From: Prorocentrum cordatum
Lineage: Eukaryota; Sar; Dinophyceae; Prorocentrales; Prorocentraceae
DNA length: 64,000 bases
Assembly: GCA_963575745.1 (NCBI GenBank)
Contig: CAUYUJ010002093.1
Coordinates: forward strand, 1 to 64,000
Direction of reading: 5' to 3'
The notes beneath the pieces were generated by a model that was not told where the DNA came from, did no database searches, and saw nothing but the letters and a program-made list of their open reading frames with translations. This document shows, piece after piece, positions 54,454 to 64,000 of the stretch; within the stretch, counting starts at the first letter, position 1, and the number at the start of each line of letters is the position of its first letter. Made by a program: the position numbers and the translations under genes.

Positions 54454-57400
54454 TCAGCTCGGAGCTGCAGGCAGGGAGTCGTACATGGCGCGGTCCAGGA
54501 GGATCGAGTGATAGTCCGTATCCGCTTCTGTGCTCGCATCTCCGTCACATGGTGTGTTCATGATGCTCTTCGTGTGTCTACTGTCAAGCCCCTGGCACCG
54601 ATGAGAACAGCCAAGTCGTCGACATGATATGTTGAGCGTGAAGTTCTTACGCATTGAGAAAAGTATATGTCGTGAACTCGATCTCCAGTTCTGCTTATTG
54701 GTCTCCTCTATCCAATTCGCATGTGCTGTGTACCTGTACGTTGAGAGTTGCTGCCAATCTCCCAAAGACATATCACCTAAGACGTTGGGGCGCCCTGGAC
54801 ACGTCTTTGACGCATGATGCCAAGAAGTCGCAACGTCGTCTGCCTTGTCTTGAGTCCTTGCCAAGTTGATTGTGAGCCTACATCTCGCACACAACAAGGT
54901 CGTTGAACTCGCTGAGTTGAATGGGGTCATGAACAGATGAATGTTAGTGTCTGTCCGAGCTTCAATGTTGTGGAACAATCTCTTCTCTTCCTTCCGCTTG
55001 TGAAAGTTTGGCAGTCGTGCAAGGAGTTGTCGATCTGCGTCGGAGAAAGAATCTGCGTGAGTCGTTCGTAGTGTATTGTGAAAAAGACGTGTCCTGTTCT
55101 GAGTCCGTGCTGTTCTCATGGCCGAAGATCCGTCTTGTGCTGGAGGATGTTGCTTGCCTCGTAATCGTCGGTGTCGATCTCTGCGTAGGTCCCCTCTCCA
55201 CACCGGTGCAACTTGACTTGCAGGAAACATAATCTGTGCCCAAGGAGTGATAGTCGGTTTCTTAATCTGCTCCACGGCTATGTTGAAAAGGAAGGAATTG
55301 ACAGCGTCTGGTTGAAGAAGTCGGAGGCGTCCGTGAAATCCCGTCGAGATTTTGAGGCCGAGTGGATACAGCTGGCGGCATTCTTTGACTAACTGGAACA
55401 CGCTCTGACTGGCTCTCTGACCTTTATGATATGATTTCTGCTTGCCGAGACCGAACCGCGAAAGTAGGTTGGAGCTGGCAGCTGTGAACATTTTGGCAGC
55501 TGTCCCGATTGATGGTGTTGACGACTGTGTTCGCCATCCCATGTATTCTCCCGTCGCGAGAGTGAAGTCTACAACTGCCATAATTGAGCTCGTCTGGTCG
55601 ATCGCCATGGTAGTTTGATCTGGTATCTCTGGCGGCTCGGTGTCTATGAATGTGGATGACCAATACCAGAATAAGGCCGGCACGTTGGAAAGTCTCCATT
55701 GCCAATCGTTCTTCGTGAATGTGACTTCTGATAGGGTTCGGCCTCTTAACCAGGGTGTCCGCTCCACAATAGGACGTGGCTCCCATATCACGTGGGGGAA
55801 CACTTCCTCCTTCGTGGCTGTCATGGTCGGGGCTCTTGCTGGTGTCGAAGTTGTCGCTGGAGTTGTCGGCTGTGTCAAGGCTGACGGTGAAGTGGTCGAA
55901 GGCGTGGCTGGCGTTGTTGAGCTTGCCATTCGGGTCTTGCCTGTTAGTCTGCGTGGAGTCGCAAATACCTGTTGGGCTGGATGTGGGGCGGGAGGAGCTG
56001 GAGGATCGAGATCACCCTCTGGGTCATCCATTCCCCCTCCCCACGGATCTTCTTCATGAGTGTCCCAGAGATGTGATTCTTCTTGGTCTTGATGATCGAG
56101 CTGCTCGTGGACCTCTTGGTAGTATCGATTGAGTTGTTCTCCGCGGGGCTTGCGCCCAAAAAGAACTAGTGCCTCGGCTGCTCGTGCTTGTATAACATCC
56201 AGAAGCATGGCCTGTGCGTCTTGCTCTCGTTTGATCCGCACTTTGTGGGCGTCAAGGAACTCGCCGTCAGTTGCTCGAAGTCTGGCTGCTGTGGTGGCTC
56301 GCTTGTCGGCCTCCTCGTTCTTGAGTCGAAGGCGCATGTCTGCTTCGGATTCAGCATCTTTTTGCTCCTTGGTTTGATGGCTTTGAATTTTTCGTGTCCT
56401 GAAGTTGTCGTGACCTTTAGCCTCAATTGCTGCCTGCAACCGAGCCCATAGATCCCTGTGGGACTTGAAGTTCGTCTTCTGCTGGTTGATGATCTTGAGC
56501 AGCCCGCGACAGACGTAGCTCGAGTCAGTCAAGTAAATACTCCGTGTCCAGTTCCATAGAGCCCACCTCAAGGCACTCCGAAGTTCTGCACGTTGAGCAT
56601 TGTGTACCACTCCTTCAAGTCCGAGTGTGCTGTTGTGACTGTGTCGATCTCCATAAAAGAGACCGCAGCCCGCACGCCTGAGCCTGAAATCTGTCTGGCC
56701 TGGCGCCGCACCGTCACCAGCTACGATGGCGTGGCCCTCACTGTCTACTGAAAGCTCGTCTTGACTATCGAGATCGGGAGGTCGAGCTTCGTGTAATTCG
56801 TGTGATTGTGGCGTGGCTATCTCCGCAAAGAAGCCGTCGACGCGAGGATCGTCGAGAATCAAACCTGCAATCTTAGTGGCCTCAGGAAGCGAGTCGAAGT
56901 CATAGTTGGGATACTTCTCGTATAGCCACTGTCTGTTCTTGTCAAAGTGGGCGCACTTCCATAGAGAATGAAGCGTAGTTTCTTCTTCTTTCCAGCAAAA
57001 GGGGCATAGGTTCGATGAGCAATATCCTGCAGCGTGTAAACGAGATGATGTAATCAAGCCTCCACTCCATAAGATACGTGCTGCTGCTCTCCTTTTGGCT
57101 GGCCATTTGTATTGAGTGAGCTCGGTCGCGCCGTTGAAGTCGCTGGATGCTCCTTGTCTTCGGCGACGCTGCCGTCGGTATTGAGATACTGTGGCCTCGT
57201 AGTCGATTGACTTCTCTAGCACCCCAGTAAATTCTGATCGAAAATGATGACCCGTCTTGGTTTTGACATAATACCCAGCCCGCCATACGTGTCTGCGCAG
57301 ATCCTGTCGTATGATGTGTCTCCATAGTAGATCATCTCCTGCAACTAAAGAAATGAAGCCACCTGAAGATCTCTCTATAGTCAGCTGTCCGTTAATCTTC

Positions 57401-60400
57401 CACTTAAGATCTGAACATATTTGAAGAAGGACCGAAGCAGGGCCATGTGAGATGGCTTGCTGAGCTCCTCGTTCGTGGTATTGCTGGAGTACTTCGATCA
57501 AGCGCTGCTTCAGTTTGGCCCTTTTTTGCATCAACCTCCGAATGGTGATGAGTGCCCAGTATCGGCTGGCCTGCCATGGATCCAGTAAGTGACCGTGGCA
57601 TGCCAGAGTAAAAGTTGAGACTCGGGATCGGTACATAACCTTTCCGTTCATCAGGATACGATGTAATTTGGCTCCAAGGTGCTGGCATGTTGTGCGATTG
57701 GGCAACTGCAGTTCTGAACCGTAGAACCCTGCTGAGCTCCCATACACCGTCATACATCTCTCTCGCCATTCAAATGAACCTGGGCCTCGCTCCACTCGTT
57801 CAAGAATATGATGTAGTTTTGCGTGGCGCTTGTGTAGTAGTCGTTGCCGTTCAGCTTGCGAACCTGTCGTGCCGTCACATAGGATACCGCCCACTAGGAT
57901 GATGGCCTTGGTGAATGTGGCGCCTTGGCTGCTGAAGATGGCATTGAGCTTCTTGCGTAAGGATATAGAATTTGTCAATATCTTCGTCTTCTTAGAATTT
58001 AGAGAGCAACCTGACAATGTGCCGAACTCTCTTGAAACATCCCAGGCCGTCGTGATCGAGTTGACCACGTTGTTGATGTCCGCCGATGTCTTTTGTATGC
58101 TGCTGTCGTCAATGAAGCCCTGGGTGTCGCACGATGATTTAGCCATCACCGACTTAGTCCAGACTGCCATCAAGGACAATGCAACTGCTATGCTGTAAGA
58201 AGGGCCCTCGAAGTACCCAGCCCTTCGTTGTGTACTTTCTTTTTCAACACTGCGTCCGAGTTTGAATCTGTACCGTGCGTCATGAACCAATCTACGTTCT
58301 GCGTTGAAATAATTGTGTGCTTCGTCCGTGGTCTCCTCGTGGTCCATGTGTTCGATGATCAGCTTGTTGCCGATGTTGCGGTGGATCGTAGAGAAGAACT
58401 TGGACCAGTCGATCGATAGGCAAGCGCCGTGCAAGCCTGCCAGTTGAGCTGATTCCATTTCCAAGGCGTGAAATACCGATACCTCCTGGGCCTCGTGCGT
58501 AGGTCGAGCCCCATGCATAGCCCCAGGCATCCAGCTCTCTCTCCAAGGTGTGGTGTCATTCCATCGCACATGCTGCCATGCAGCAATCAATGGCGAAAAA
58601 TTTGAGATAATCCTGGTCTGTGTTGCAGCAGGAAGTACTAGATACTCAGGATTATCATCATCTGCTTCGGGGGGGGTCTGCTTCCTTAATGCGCTACAGT
58701 ATACCTCAGTCAGGATACTTGGCCAAGCAGCTCCGTTCTCTATATATGTGAACATCTCTGTGTAGAGTGCCGTGATGCGAAGAGGCAATGCTTGCAACTC
58801 ACACACACGGAATCCGCATCCAGCCGTAGCTCGGGCAACGTTCAAGTGTCTCAGAGCTGAGTGAAAGGCTCGTGGACATAGTGTGTCGAGCTTGCAGGGT
58901 CGTTTGTCGATATAAGAGCCGAATGTGTTGAAGAACTTGTGCCAGTCTCGGTCCTCGGCGTCGTCGAATATAGGCTGCCATACTTTGCGGAGTTCGTCGA
59001 GTACGTCTGCTGGGAGGACGGCATACTTCTTGTCTCCGCACTTGACCGCTGATGCTCTGGCGTTCTCCCCTGGGCGTAGATCTAATGCGAGTGCAGTAAT
59101 CGGCTCATCCCGAGGAGGTCTCATATGATTCTTTAGTGTTCGTTGATCTGAAGTTGTCGAGGATCCTGTCATGGCCGCTGACATTTTGGCCCTCCATATT
59201 TTGATTCGTGTTTTGACTGCCACATCCTCATATTTCGTGATCTGTGCCTGGATTCGTGGGATGAGAGCTTCAGCTTCTGATAATGTGATCCAAGGTTTGT
59301 CAAACAACGTATCCGTGATACCGATCTTCTGGATGTCGTGGACTGTCGTTCGCCATAGCTTGATCATCTCCATTCGTAAACATAATGAAGGTTGACCTGT
59401 CCTCTGATGTTTCTTAACGAGTTCGTGTACCCGGCGTAGTGCTTTGTGTAAAGCGGAAGCCTTTTGAGTCCACGGGTCTGAGGCACAGGAGCGAGTTGAT
59501 GCAGGACATGCCAGGGGCTCTTCGTGAAGTCGAACCGTGGTACATCTTCCGCTTGCGCCGTTGTCCGAAGCTGTCCCTTTGCAACGTTCTGTCAGGTACT
59601 TCTCCGCTAGGGTCGTGGCTAGGGTCACCATGAGCTCTGCGTCCTGGGCGTTCCGAGCTTGCGTGATCTCAGCCTGGTGTGTGGTGAATAACTCGTTGAG
59701 GTAAGTCTCCTCCGTGTCCTCGTCGAGTGGTGGGGCTCGATCTAACGGGAAGGCCTTCGGTACTTGAATTGTCCATCGTGATTGAGACAACGCTCGAGTG
59801 GAAATTTCGATCCTGATCGGCAAGTGGCTGGGCAGCTTCGCGTCTCTGATGACCTCATACTTGGTGATCAACTGTGCTGCAGCTCTGTTAGCTATGATCC
59901 GATCTGGACGGGTAATGTATTTCCCATGGCTTTCTCGATCCCACTTGTCGAAGTCCTTCCCGCAGCATGTCGGGGCAGGAGGTCCTCCGATAGCGAACCG
60001 AGCACCAATGTCTATATATAATCCTGTAGCGATCGCGTCTTGGAGAACAACTGATCTGTCAGTGACGTTCGCGTCGGCACAGATGATGACTGGCTGTTCG
60101 CCGCAGCTGATCCCATCTTCCAGAACTTTGTCTAAATGCCGTTCCTTACGTAGTGTGGCCGCTGGACCGTGATCTGCGTCGTTATAAAACGAGACCAGGT
60201 GGAGGAAGTGTGTGGATGCCGTGCTCGTCCCTGCGTACACAGGAAGGACCGCTCGCATATGTCGTGATAATTCATATACTTGCTTGGCTGCTGTCGCTCG
60301 TGCAGTACATGGTTGTAGGTTGAAGGAAGGCCGTCCCATAATGGCAACCCCACCGTGGATGGCTGTACATTCCATAGTCGGAGATGTCTTGGGACGAAGC

Positions 60401-60633
60401 TGCTTTACAGGTAAAGGCTTGCCTCCTAAGAAGGTCATGCCCTTTGTTCTTGCCAAACTCCCAGCACGTTCCGTAGCCAAGGCCGTTAGCCGTGTCTCCT
60501 GAACCACATAGAGATCAGCAGGATGTGAAAATAAGGAAGTGATATTCTTTTTCCAAGATGTAATGTTGGCCGAGATCAGGACCAGCTTGTCACTCTTGAT
60601 CGTGGCCGTACCTTTGAAGTTAGGCTGCGCCAT
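54454..60633 (-). CDS. LINE B: endonuclease-reverse transcriptase-RNase H polyprotein
   Basis: One uninterrupted frame of 2,059 codons. About 1-270: endonuclease, with [41 protein letters not shown] and [12 protein letters not shown]. About 550-950: reverse transcriptase, with [16 protein letters not shown] and the active site [13 protein letters not shown]. About 1,210-1,260: Cys/His segment ([19 protein letters not shown]). About 1,310-1,450: RNase H ([40 protein letters not shown]). The unusually long C-terminus of about 600 residues has acidic and Thr/Pro-rich linkers and a CARC...KTCPGRP zinc-like motif. Base composition is lower in GC than around it, suggesting recent arrival. Start ATG overlaps the upstream small ORF by 14 nt. 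Confidence 0.85.
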   Translation of the reverse strand: MAQPNFKGTATIKSDKLVLISANITSWKKNITSLFSHPADLYVVQETRLTALATERAGSLARTKGMTFLGGKPLPVKQLRPKTSPTMECTAIHGGVAIMGRPSFNLQPCTARATAAKQVYELSRHMRAVLPVYAGTSTASTHFLHLVSFYNDADHGPAATLRKERHLDKVLEDGISCGEQPVIICADANVTDRSVVLQDAIATGLYIDIGARFAIGGPPAPTCCGKDFDKWDRESHGKYITRPDRIIANRAAAQLITKYEVIRDAKLPSHLPIRIEISTRALSQSRWTIQVPKAFPLDRAPPLDEDTEETYLNELFTTHQAEITQARNAQDAELMVTLATTLAEKYLTERCKGTASDNGASGRCTTVRLHEEPLACPASTRSCASDPWTQKASALHKALRRVHELVKKHQRTGQPSLCLRMEMIKLWRTTVHDIQKIGITDTLFDKPWITLSEAEALIPRIQAQITKYEDVAVKTRIKIWRAKMSAAMTGSSTTSDQRTLKNHMRPPRDEPITALALDLRPGENARASAVKCGDKKYAVLPADVLDELRKVWQPIFDDAEDRDWHKFFNTFGSYIDKRPCKLDTLCPRAFHSALRHLNVARATAGCGFRVCELQALPLRITALYTEMFTYIENGAAWPSILTEVYCSALRKQTPPEADDDNPEYLVLPAATQTRIISNFSPLIAAWQHVRWNDTTPWRESWMPGAMHGARPTHEAQEVSVFHALEMESAQLAGLHGACLSIDWSKFFSTIHRNIGNKLIIEHMDHEETTDEAHNYFNAERRLVHDARYRFKLGRSVEKESTQRRAGYFEGPSYSIAVALSLMAVWTKSVMAKSSCDTQGFIDDSSIQKTSADINNVVNSITTAWDVSREFGTLSGCSLNSKKTKILTNSISLRKKLNAIFSSQGATFTKAIILVGGILCDGTTGSQAERQRLLHKRHAKLHHILERVERGPGSFEWRERCMTVYGSSAGFYGSELQLPNRTTCQHLGAKLHRILMNGKVMYRSRVSTFTLACHGHLLDPWQASRYWALITIRRLMQKRAKLKQRLIEVLQQYHERGAQQAISHGPASVLLQICSDLKWKINGQLTIERSSGGFISLVAGDDLLWRHIIRQDLRRHVWRAGYYVKTKTGHHFRSEFTGVLEKSIDYEATVSQYRRQRRRRQGASSDFNGATELTQYKWPAKRRAAARILWSGGLITSSRLHAAGYCSSNLCPFCWKEEETTLHSLWKCAHFDKNRQWLYEKYPNYDFDSLPEATKIAGLILDDPRVDGFFAEIATPQSHELHEARPPDLDSQDELSVDSEGHAIVAGDGAAPGQTDFRLRRAGCGLFYGDRHSHNSTLGLEGVVHNAQRAELRSALRWALWNWTRSIYLTDSSYVCRGLLKIINQQKTNFKSHRDLWARLQAAIEAKGHDNFRTRKIQSHQTKEQKDAESEADMRLRLKNEEADKRATTAARLRATDGEFLDAHKVRIKREQDAQAMLLDVIQARAAEALVLFGRKPRGEQLNRYYQEVHEQLDHQDQEESHLWDTHEEDPWGGGMDDPEGDLDPPAPPAPHPAQQVFATPRRLTGKTRMASSTTPATPSTTSPSALTQPTTPATTSTPARAPTMTATKEEVFPHVIWEPRPIVERTPWLRGRTLSEVTFTKNDWQWRLSNVPALFWYWSSTFIDTEPPEIPDQTTMAIDQTSSIMAVVDFTLATGEYMGWRTQSSTPSIGTAAKMFTAASSNLLSRFGLGKQKSYHKGQRASQSVFQLVKECRQLYPLGLKISTGFHGRLRLLQPDAVNSFLFNIAVEQIKKPTITPWAQIMFPASQVAPVWRGDLRRDRHRRLRGKQHPPAQDGSSAMRTARTQNRTRLFHNTLRTTHADSFSDADRQLLARLPNFHKRKEEKRLFHNIEARTDTNIHLFMTPFNSASSTTLLCARCRLTINLARTQDKADDVATSWHHASKTCPGRPNVLGDMSLGDWQQLSTYRYTAHANWIEETNKQNWRSSSRHILFSMRKNFTLNISCRRLGCSHRCQGLDSRHTKSIMNTPCDGDASTEADTDYHSILLDRAMYDSLPAAPS

Positions 60634-60907
60634 TGCGAGTCGGGCTGCGGCTTCTCCCGTCGTTGCGACGACGCAGGGCGGCTAACTCAGCTGATAGTTG
60701 TGCCTTCAACGTGCGCACCTCGTCCATGGCTGCTTTGAGCTCTGCATTGCGTGCGTCCATTCTGTCGTCGACGGCTTGTTGAAAGGCAGAAACAGGTTGA
60801 GCTACATCCTGTGGTGCAGTCTCAGATGGTACTTGTCTCCTCATGGGGGCTTTGTAATATGATCCATTCCTTTGTTCCAGAACCGCGAAGGCAAACTGTT
60901 TCATCAC
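60620..60907 (-). CDS. LINE B: small coiled-coil ORF between ORF1 and ORF2
   Basis: 95 codons, MMKQFAFAVLEQRNGSYYKA to a helical heptad-like part (FQQAVDDRMDARNAELKAAM, VRTLKAQLSAELAALRRR) and an Arg/Ser end. It starts 23 nt after the ORF1 stop and overlaps the start of the polyprotein. Its composition and tight spacing suggest it is translated. A trimerising or RNA-binding role like that of LINE ORF1 coiled coils is inference. Confidence 0.5.
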   Translation of the reverse strand: MMKQFAFAVLEQRNGSYYKAPMRRQVPSETAPQDVAQPVSAFQQAVDDRMDARNAELKAAMDEVRTLKAQLSAELAALRRRNDGRSRSPTRNGAA

Positions 60908-60929
60908 CGATGTCGCTGCCGTGTGCTTT

Positions 60930-62537
60930 TTATTTATTCATGATAACTGATGCGGCCTTGTCTTTGCTCATCACCGTTTTTTTCGAGTCCTTCAGAAAGA
61001 CTGAGATGGGATCCTCATCAACGTCCATGACTTGCGACCTGTCCGTCAGCTTTGTGATAGTGACCATGTGCGTTCCCATCAAGAATGTGTCTCCTGGTGG
61101 AGGTACATGGGCATTGACCGTTACTCGTAGATATTTCCCTCTCCGCTGTGCCGAAGGATACTGCGCGACCCAAGCCAGGGTCTCCAGAAGTAGCTTTGGA
61201 ATAGCCTCTGTCGGCGTACCAGCGGGTATCTTGTCGAGAAGATATCGGTCTGTTGGCGGGGCGTCCTCTTTCCTGATGAGCTGCCACCCTGCAGTAGTGT
61301 CTTCTTTCCGAATCCTCAATTTAATAGTCACCCCATCACGGCACAATTTCATTCCGTACGTGGGCTCCGATATTTTGTCCAGTTCCTCATGGGCCTCCTG
61401 TGTCGTCCAGTGTCCCGTCTGTTTAGCCCGTAGCGGAATCCAGGTCTCCGTTGTGCGCTCGCGTGTCTTGCCAATCTCGTCATAACCTGCCGTGTCAAAG
61501 AAGATCCCGTCAGTACCTGAGGATTGTCGAAGAGTGCGCGCCATTGAGGATGTGGTCGTCACGTCGATGCGTAGCGAGGCCTGTCCTTTAGCAGCTCCGT
61601 CATATTGCTTGATGGAGTTGATCGTGATATCCAGGTCTGTTGCTGTAGCTGCCGAGTAGACCTTCGTGATGTGTGCTTGGAGGAAGTCCTTAGCCTCCTG
61701 TTTGGCAGCTCGTACCACTTTCCAATTGTGTTTCTTGGCCTCAGCATCTAACTCATTGACGTGATTTCTCAATTTGTCCAAAGACGAAGAGCCAAGCTTG
61801 TGTTGTTTGAGAAGAGTCTTGTAGATCTCATCTGCATGTATTTCCGATATTACAGCGACCGAGTTGGTGAATCCTTTGGACCATGCTGGAGCTGCAGGTG
61901 CCGCGGCTCGGTACTTGGGAGGTTCCAAGGGGTCGTCGCTGAGAGTAGGTGGGATGCTCCACAGATAACCGTCTCGAGTGCCCACGATCGACTTGGTTGT
62001 TCCATCACTGTTTGTGGTTTCCTTGGTTATTGGGAGCTGATATGGCACAGGCTTGATATTGTACGCAATAGCCGCTGCTTTCAAGCATTCAGAAGGAGTG
62101 GAGACCGATAGAGCCACGTAATTGGGATAATCCGTGTTGTTCTTATCGGTCCATTCCATTATATTGATAACATCTGCGTCGGACTTAGCGAGGTAGATCC
62201 CGCTGGACTCTGATGTCGGTGGATCGTCTAGGACGGGGAGCTCCCACAGGTTCCGCAGTCGGAGGCCGCTCTCGTGGAGTCGCTCGTTCGGTGGTGGCTT
62301 GTCCCCGTTCTGTGTTGTCGAGATCTTCTTCTTCTTGGGTCGCTTGGTCGATGGTTGGCCGTCGTCTCCTCGTGGAGGGTTGTCCTGTGACCATTCGTTC
62401 AGTTTGGCTTTGATTTCGGCCTTCTTGGAATCGAAGTCCGTCGAGAAAAGTTGGTATAGCATGCTGAATTGTTTCGAGTCGCTGGCCAACTGCTTCTTTT
62501 GTTTGTCCGTGAGTGTCGTCGCAGTGGCAGCACACAT
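60930..62537 (-). CDS. LINE B: ORF1-like protein
   Basis: From ATG 62537 ([20 protein letters not shown]) 535 codons: helical start, basic KRPKKKK stretch, then a long mixed alpha/beta region ([59 protein letters not shown]) and a compact end. Unrecognised. Its position upstream of an endonuclease-RT frame, same strand and same composition, makes it the element's first ORF. The frame is open upstream to 63968, so an earlier start is possible. Confidence 0.55.
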   Translation of the reverse strand: MCAATATTLTDKQKKQLASDSKQFSMLYQLFSTDFDSKKAEIKAKLNEWSQDNPPRGDDGQPSTKRPKKKKISTTQNGDKPPPNERLHESGLRLRNLWELPVLDDPPTSESSGIYLAKSDADVINIMEWTDKNNTDYPNYVALSVSTPSECLKAAAIAYNIKPVPYQLPITKETTNSDGTTKSIVGTRDGYLWSIPPTLSDDPLEPPKYRAAAPAAPAWSKGFTNSVAVISEIHADEIYKTLLKQHKLGSSSLDKLRNHVNELDAEAKKHNWKVVRAAKQEAKDFLQAHITKVYSAATATDLDITINSIKQYDGAAKGQASLRIDVTTTSSMARTLRQSSGTDGIFFDTAGYDEIGKTRERTTETWIPLRAKQTGHWTTQEAHEELDKISEPTYGMKLCRDGVTIKLRIRKEDTTAGWQLIRKEDAPPTDRYLLDKIPAGTPTEAIPKLLLETLAWVAQYPSAQRRGKYLRVTVNAHVPPPGDTFLMGTHMVTITKLTDRSQVMDVDEDPISVFLKDSKKTVMSKDKAASVIMNK

Positions 62538-62679
62538 GATATTGACTGTCCGAGTGTTAGCACTGATCCGAGCAGCTGATCCTGTCTTCGGTGCGAAGCC
62601 TGACCTGCGTGCCGGTGGAGTGTTGCCGTGTTCGGCGTGGTATTGAGACTGGGCGTCCTGCTGCGTCTGGTGGGATCTG

Positions 62680-63020
62680 GCGTTCTTGACCTTTCGATAC
62701 CACGAGGGCCGAACTGCTGTCCATGAGATGCTGAAGGAGCCGTCATTGGAGAGAGTGGGAGGGATGGGCCACTGCTCGGCATCCGTCTCCCAGGCATTTG
62801 TAGCCTCCAGGTTAACACCTGCCCAGCCAGAGAGATCCACAGGCCATGGCCGCCCTTGGTTCTCCCTTATATCGCAGTTGGTAAGGCCAGTGAGTGGCCC
62901 GTCGTTGGATGGAGTGGGAGGGATGCACTCGTCGGTGGGAGTTGTGCTGTCCATCTCCCAGGCTGTTGTAGCCTCCAGGTTAACACCTGCCCAGTAAGGA
63001 AGAGACACGAGCTGTGGCTG
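62680..63020 (-). repeat. Internal tandem repeat, period 168 bp, in the LINE B frame
   Basis: Two copies of [12 protein letters not shown] followed by IPPT-SNDG and RE-QG-P, a 56-codon period that keeps the frame. Confidence 0.75.
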
Positions 63021-63189
63021 CCCTTGACTCTCCCTCATAGTGCAATAGTCGTCCCCGATGTTCGTGTGGTTGTCCGTCTTCTGAGTCCAGATGATGTCCG
63101 TCATGTGCGTCCTGATGCCTGACCACATATGAGAGTCTGGCCTGTCAAAGCTTGAACCAATCCACTCCATTGTCATGATGATATTGCTG

Positions 63190-63500
63190 CAAATCATCGT
63201 ACCGATGAGAGCATACTCAAAATTGCCAACCTCGAGACGGAAGTTGCCCCTGTCAAAATCTGAACCTACACAAGGTATCTCTGAGATACTATCAGTGTAG
63301 TCATGGTTCAAAATCATCTTGATACCCGTTGTCATGATGATGTAGCGAATGATCATCTCGACCGTGAGATCGTAGTCAAAATTGCCAACCTCGAAATAGA
63401 AGTTGCCCATGTCAAAATCTGAACCAGCACACGGTATCTCTGAGATACTGTAGGTGTAGTCAAGGTTCGAAATCACCATGATACCCATTGTCATGATGCT
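63190..63500 (-). repeat. Internal tandem repeat, period 159 bp, in the LINE B frame
   Basis: Two copies of SISEIPC-GSDFD-GNF, then EVGNF, a 53-codon period. Hydrophobic stretches between copies ([23 protein letters not shown]) could be membrane segments. Unidentified. Confidence 0.75.
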
Positions 63501-63850
63501 TGAAACGATGCACTTGATGCCCCACATCAAGAGGAAGGTAGTAGTCAGTAAAAACACTGAGCTTGTCCCCCACCATGGAATTGTTGTATAGGAAGGTTCA
63601 CGCTTCTCCCCTGAAGCTGTCTCGCTGGAGACGCTGTACTTGCATACCTCGGGCTTCGTCTTCATGGTCTCGACGTCGCTCGTCGAGGATGTGTCCTTGC
63701 TTGGAATGATCCTATTCGTCTCCCCCATCACCGTGAACGCGATAGGGTCGTCTACCTCCGCCATGCTCTTGAAGATCGTCGGGGTGTGCCCGTGGATCTC
63801 GAGCAGAGGCTGGATGTTGCTGGCCACCACCACGTGGTCCAGCAGGAGGC

Positions 63851-63867
63851 AGTTGTCGGGCTTGATG
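63851..63867. repeat. 17-bp direct repeat, copy 2 (flank of the insert)
   Basis: Second copy of AGTTGTCGGGCTTGATG; see 54374. Everything between (54391-63850, 9,460 bp) is absent from a normal CK1 sequence. Confidence 0.85.
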
Positions 63868-64000
63868 TCGCGATGGATGAAGTTCTTGGCGTGGACGTGC
63901 TCCACGCGGTTGATCATCTGGTCCGCGAGCATCAGGACCGTCTTCAGGCTGAACTTCCTGTTGCACAAACTGAATAAGTGCTCGAGTGATGGGCCGAGCA
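63851..64000 (-). CDS. Casein kinase 1, segment up to the catalytic loop (5' partial)
   Basis: Reads [70 protein letters not shown] and HRDIKPDN are CK1 hallmarks, and the Asp of HRD is the catalytic base. The ATP-binding N-lobe lies beyond the window. After KPDN the frame leaves CK1 homology ([20 protein letters not shown]) while staying open. It joins the C-terminal part at 54390 exactly at IKPDN. Confidence 0.9.

Noticed and set aside
54374-63867. Treating the CK1 insert as a normal spliceosomal intron
   Set aside because: Within the 17-bp repeat no cut position gives GT, GC or GA at the 5' end with AG at the 3' end.

Overview
This is a nuclear window from a GC-rich eukaryote, most likely a dinoflagellate. 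The evidence is indirect: very long introns filled with microsatellites, tiny phase-0 exons whose best splice junctions use GC and GA donors beside GT, AG|G acceptors, several short inverted-repeat elements sitting in introns, and retrotransposons of the endonuclease/reverse transcriptase/RNase H type. I saw no bacterial operon, tRNA, rRNA, CRISPR array or intact spliced-leader sequence. Almost all long open frames in the window are by-products of low-complexity DNA such as (GGA)n, (GAC)n, a CCAGAR hexamer and an 8-bp GGGTCGCC unit. Real coding capacity is a small fraction.

Layout, left to right. 0-8 kb: simple repeats, a dispersed composite repeat, a kinase activation-loop fragment, two short inverted-repeat elements (3.3 and 4.8 kb), a 0.87-kb array of an 8-bp unit and a tandem duplication of about 1 kb carrying a duplicated exon-like segment. 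8.2-10.4 kb (+): a multi-exon gene ending in a WW domain. 10.9-12.5 kb: hexamer array. 13.1-19.9 kb (+): a probable large DNA transposon or its remains, with a KDZ-superfamily transposase, a P-loop ATPase resembling the DUF3987 family and two unknown proteins. 20.2-24.7 kb: (ATC)n, a second 8-bp array, further inverted-repeat elements and GGA/TCC arrays. 25-31 kb: mostly gene-poor, with several kinds of minisatellite.

31.6-44.6 kb (-): six small exons matching consecutive pieces of a eukaryotic multidomain acetyl-CoA carboxylase, from the end of the biotin carboxylase domain into the segment before the biotin carrier domain. They are spread over 13 kb, and the inverted-repeat elements lie in their introns. 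45.3-46.4 kb: a minisatellite of about 90 bp, itself interrupted by an inverted-repeat element. 46.6-52.7 kb (-): a LINE-type retrotransposon with two apparent frameshifts. 53.8-64.0 kb (-): a casein kinase 1 coding sequence cut in two within its catalytic loop by 9,460 bp. That insert holds a second, very different LINE-like element and is bounded by an exact 17-bp direct repeat.

The main story is genome plasticity: short inverted-repeat elements that look like introners, palindromes at coding genes, a kinase gene split by a retroelement-bearing insert, and a metabolic gene diluted into microexons. All family assignments were made by eye from motifs; no search was run.
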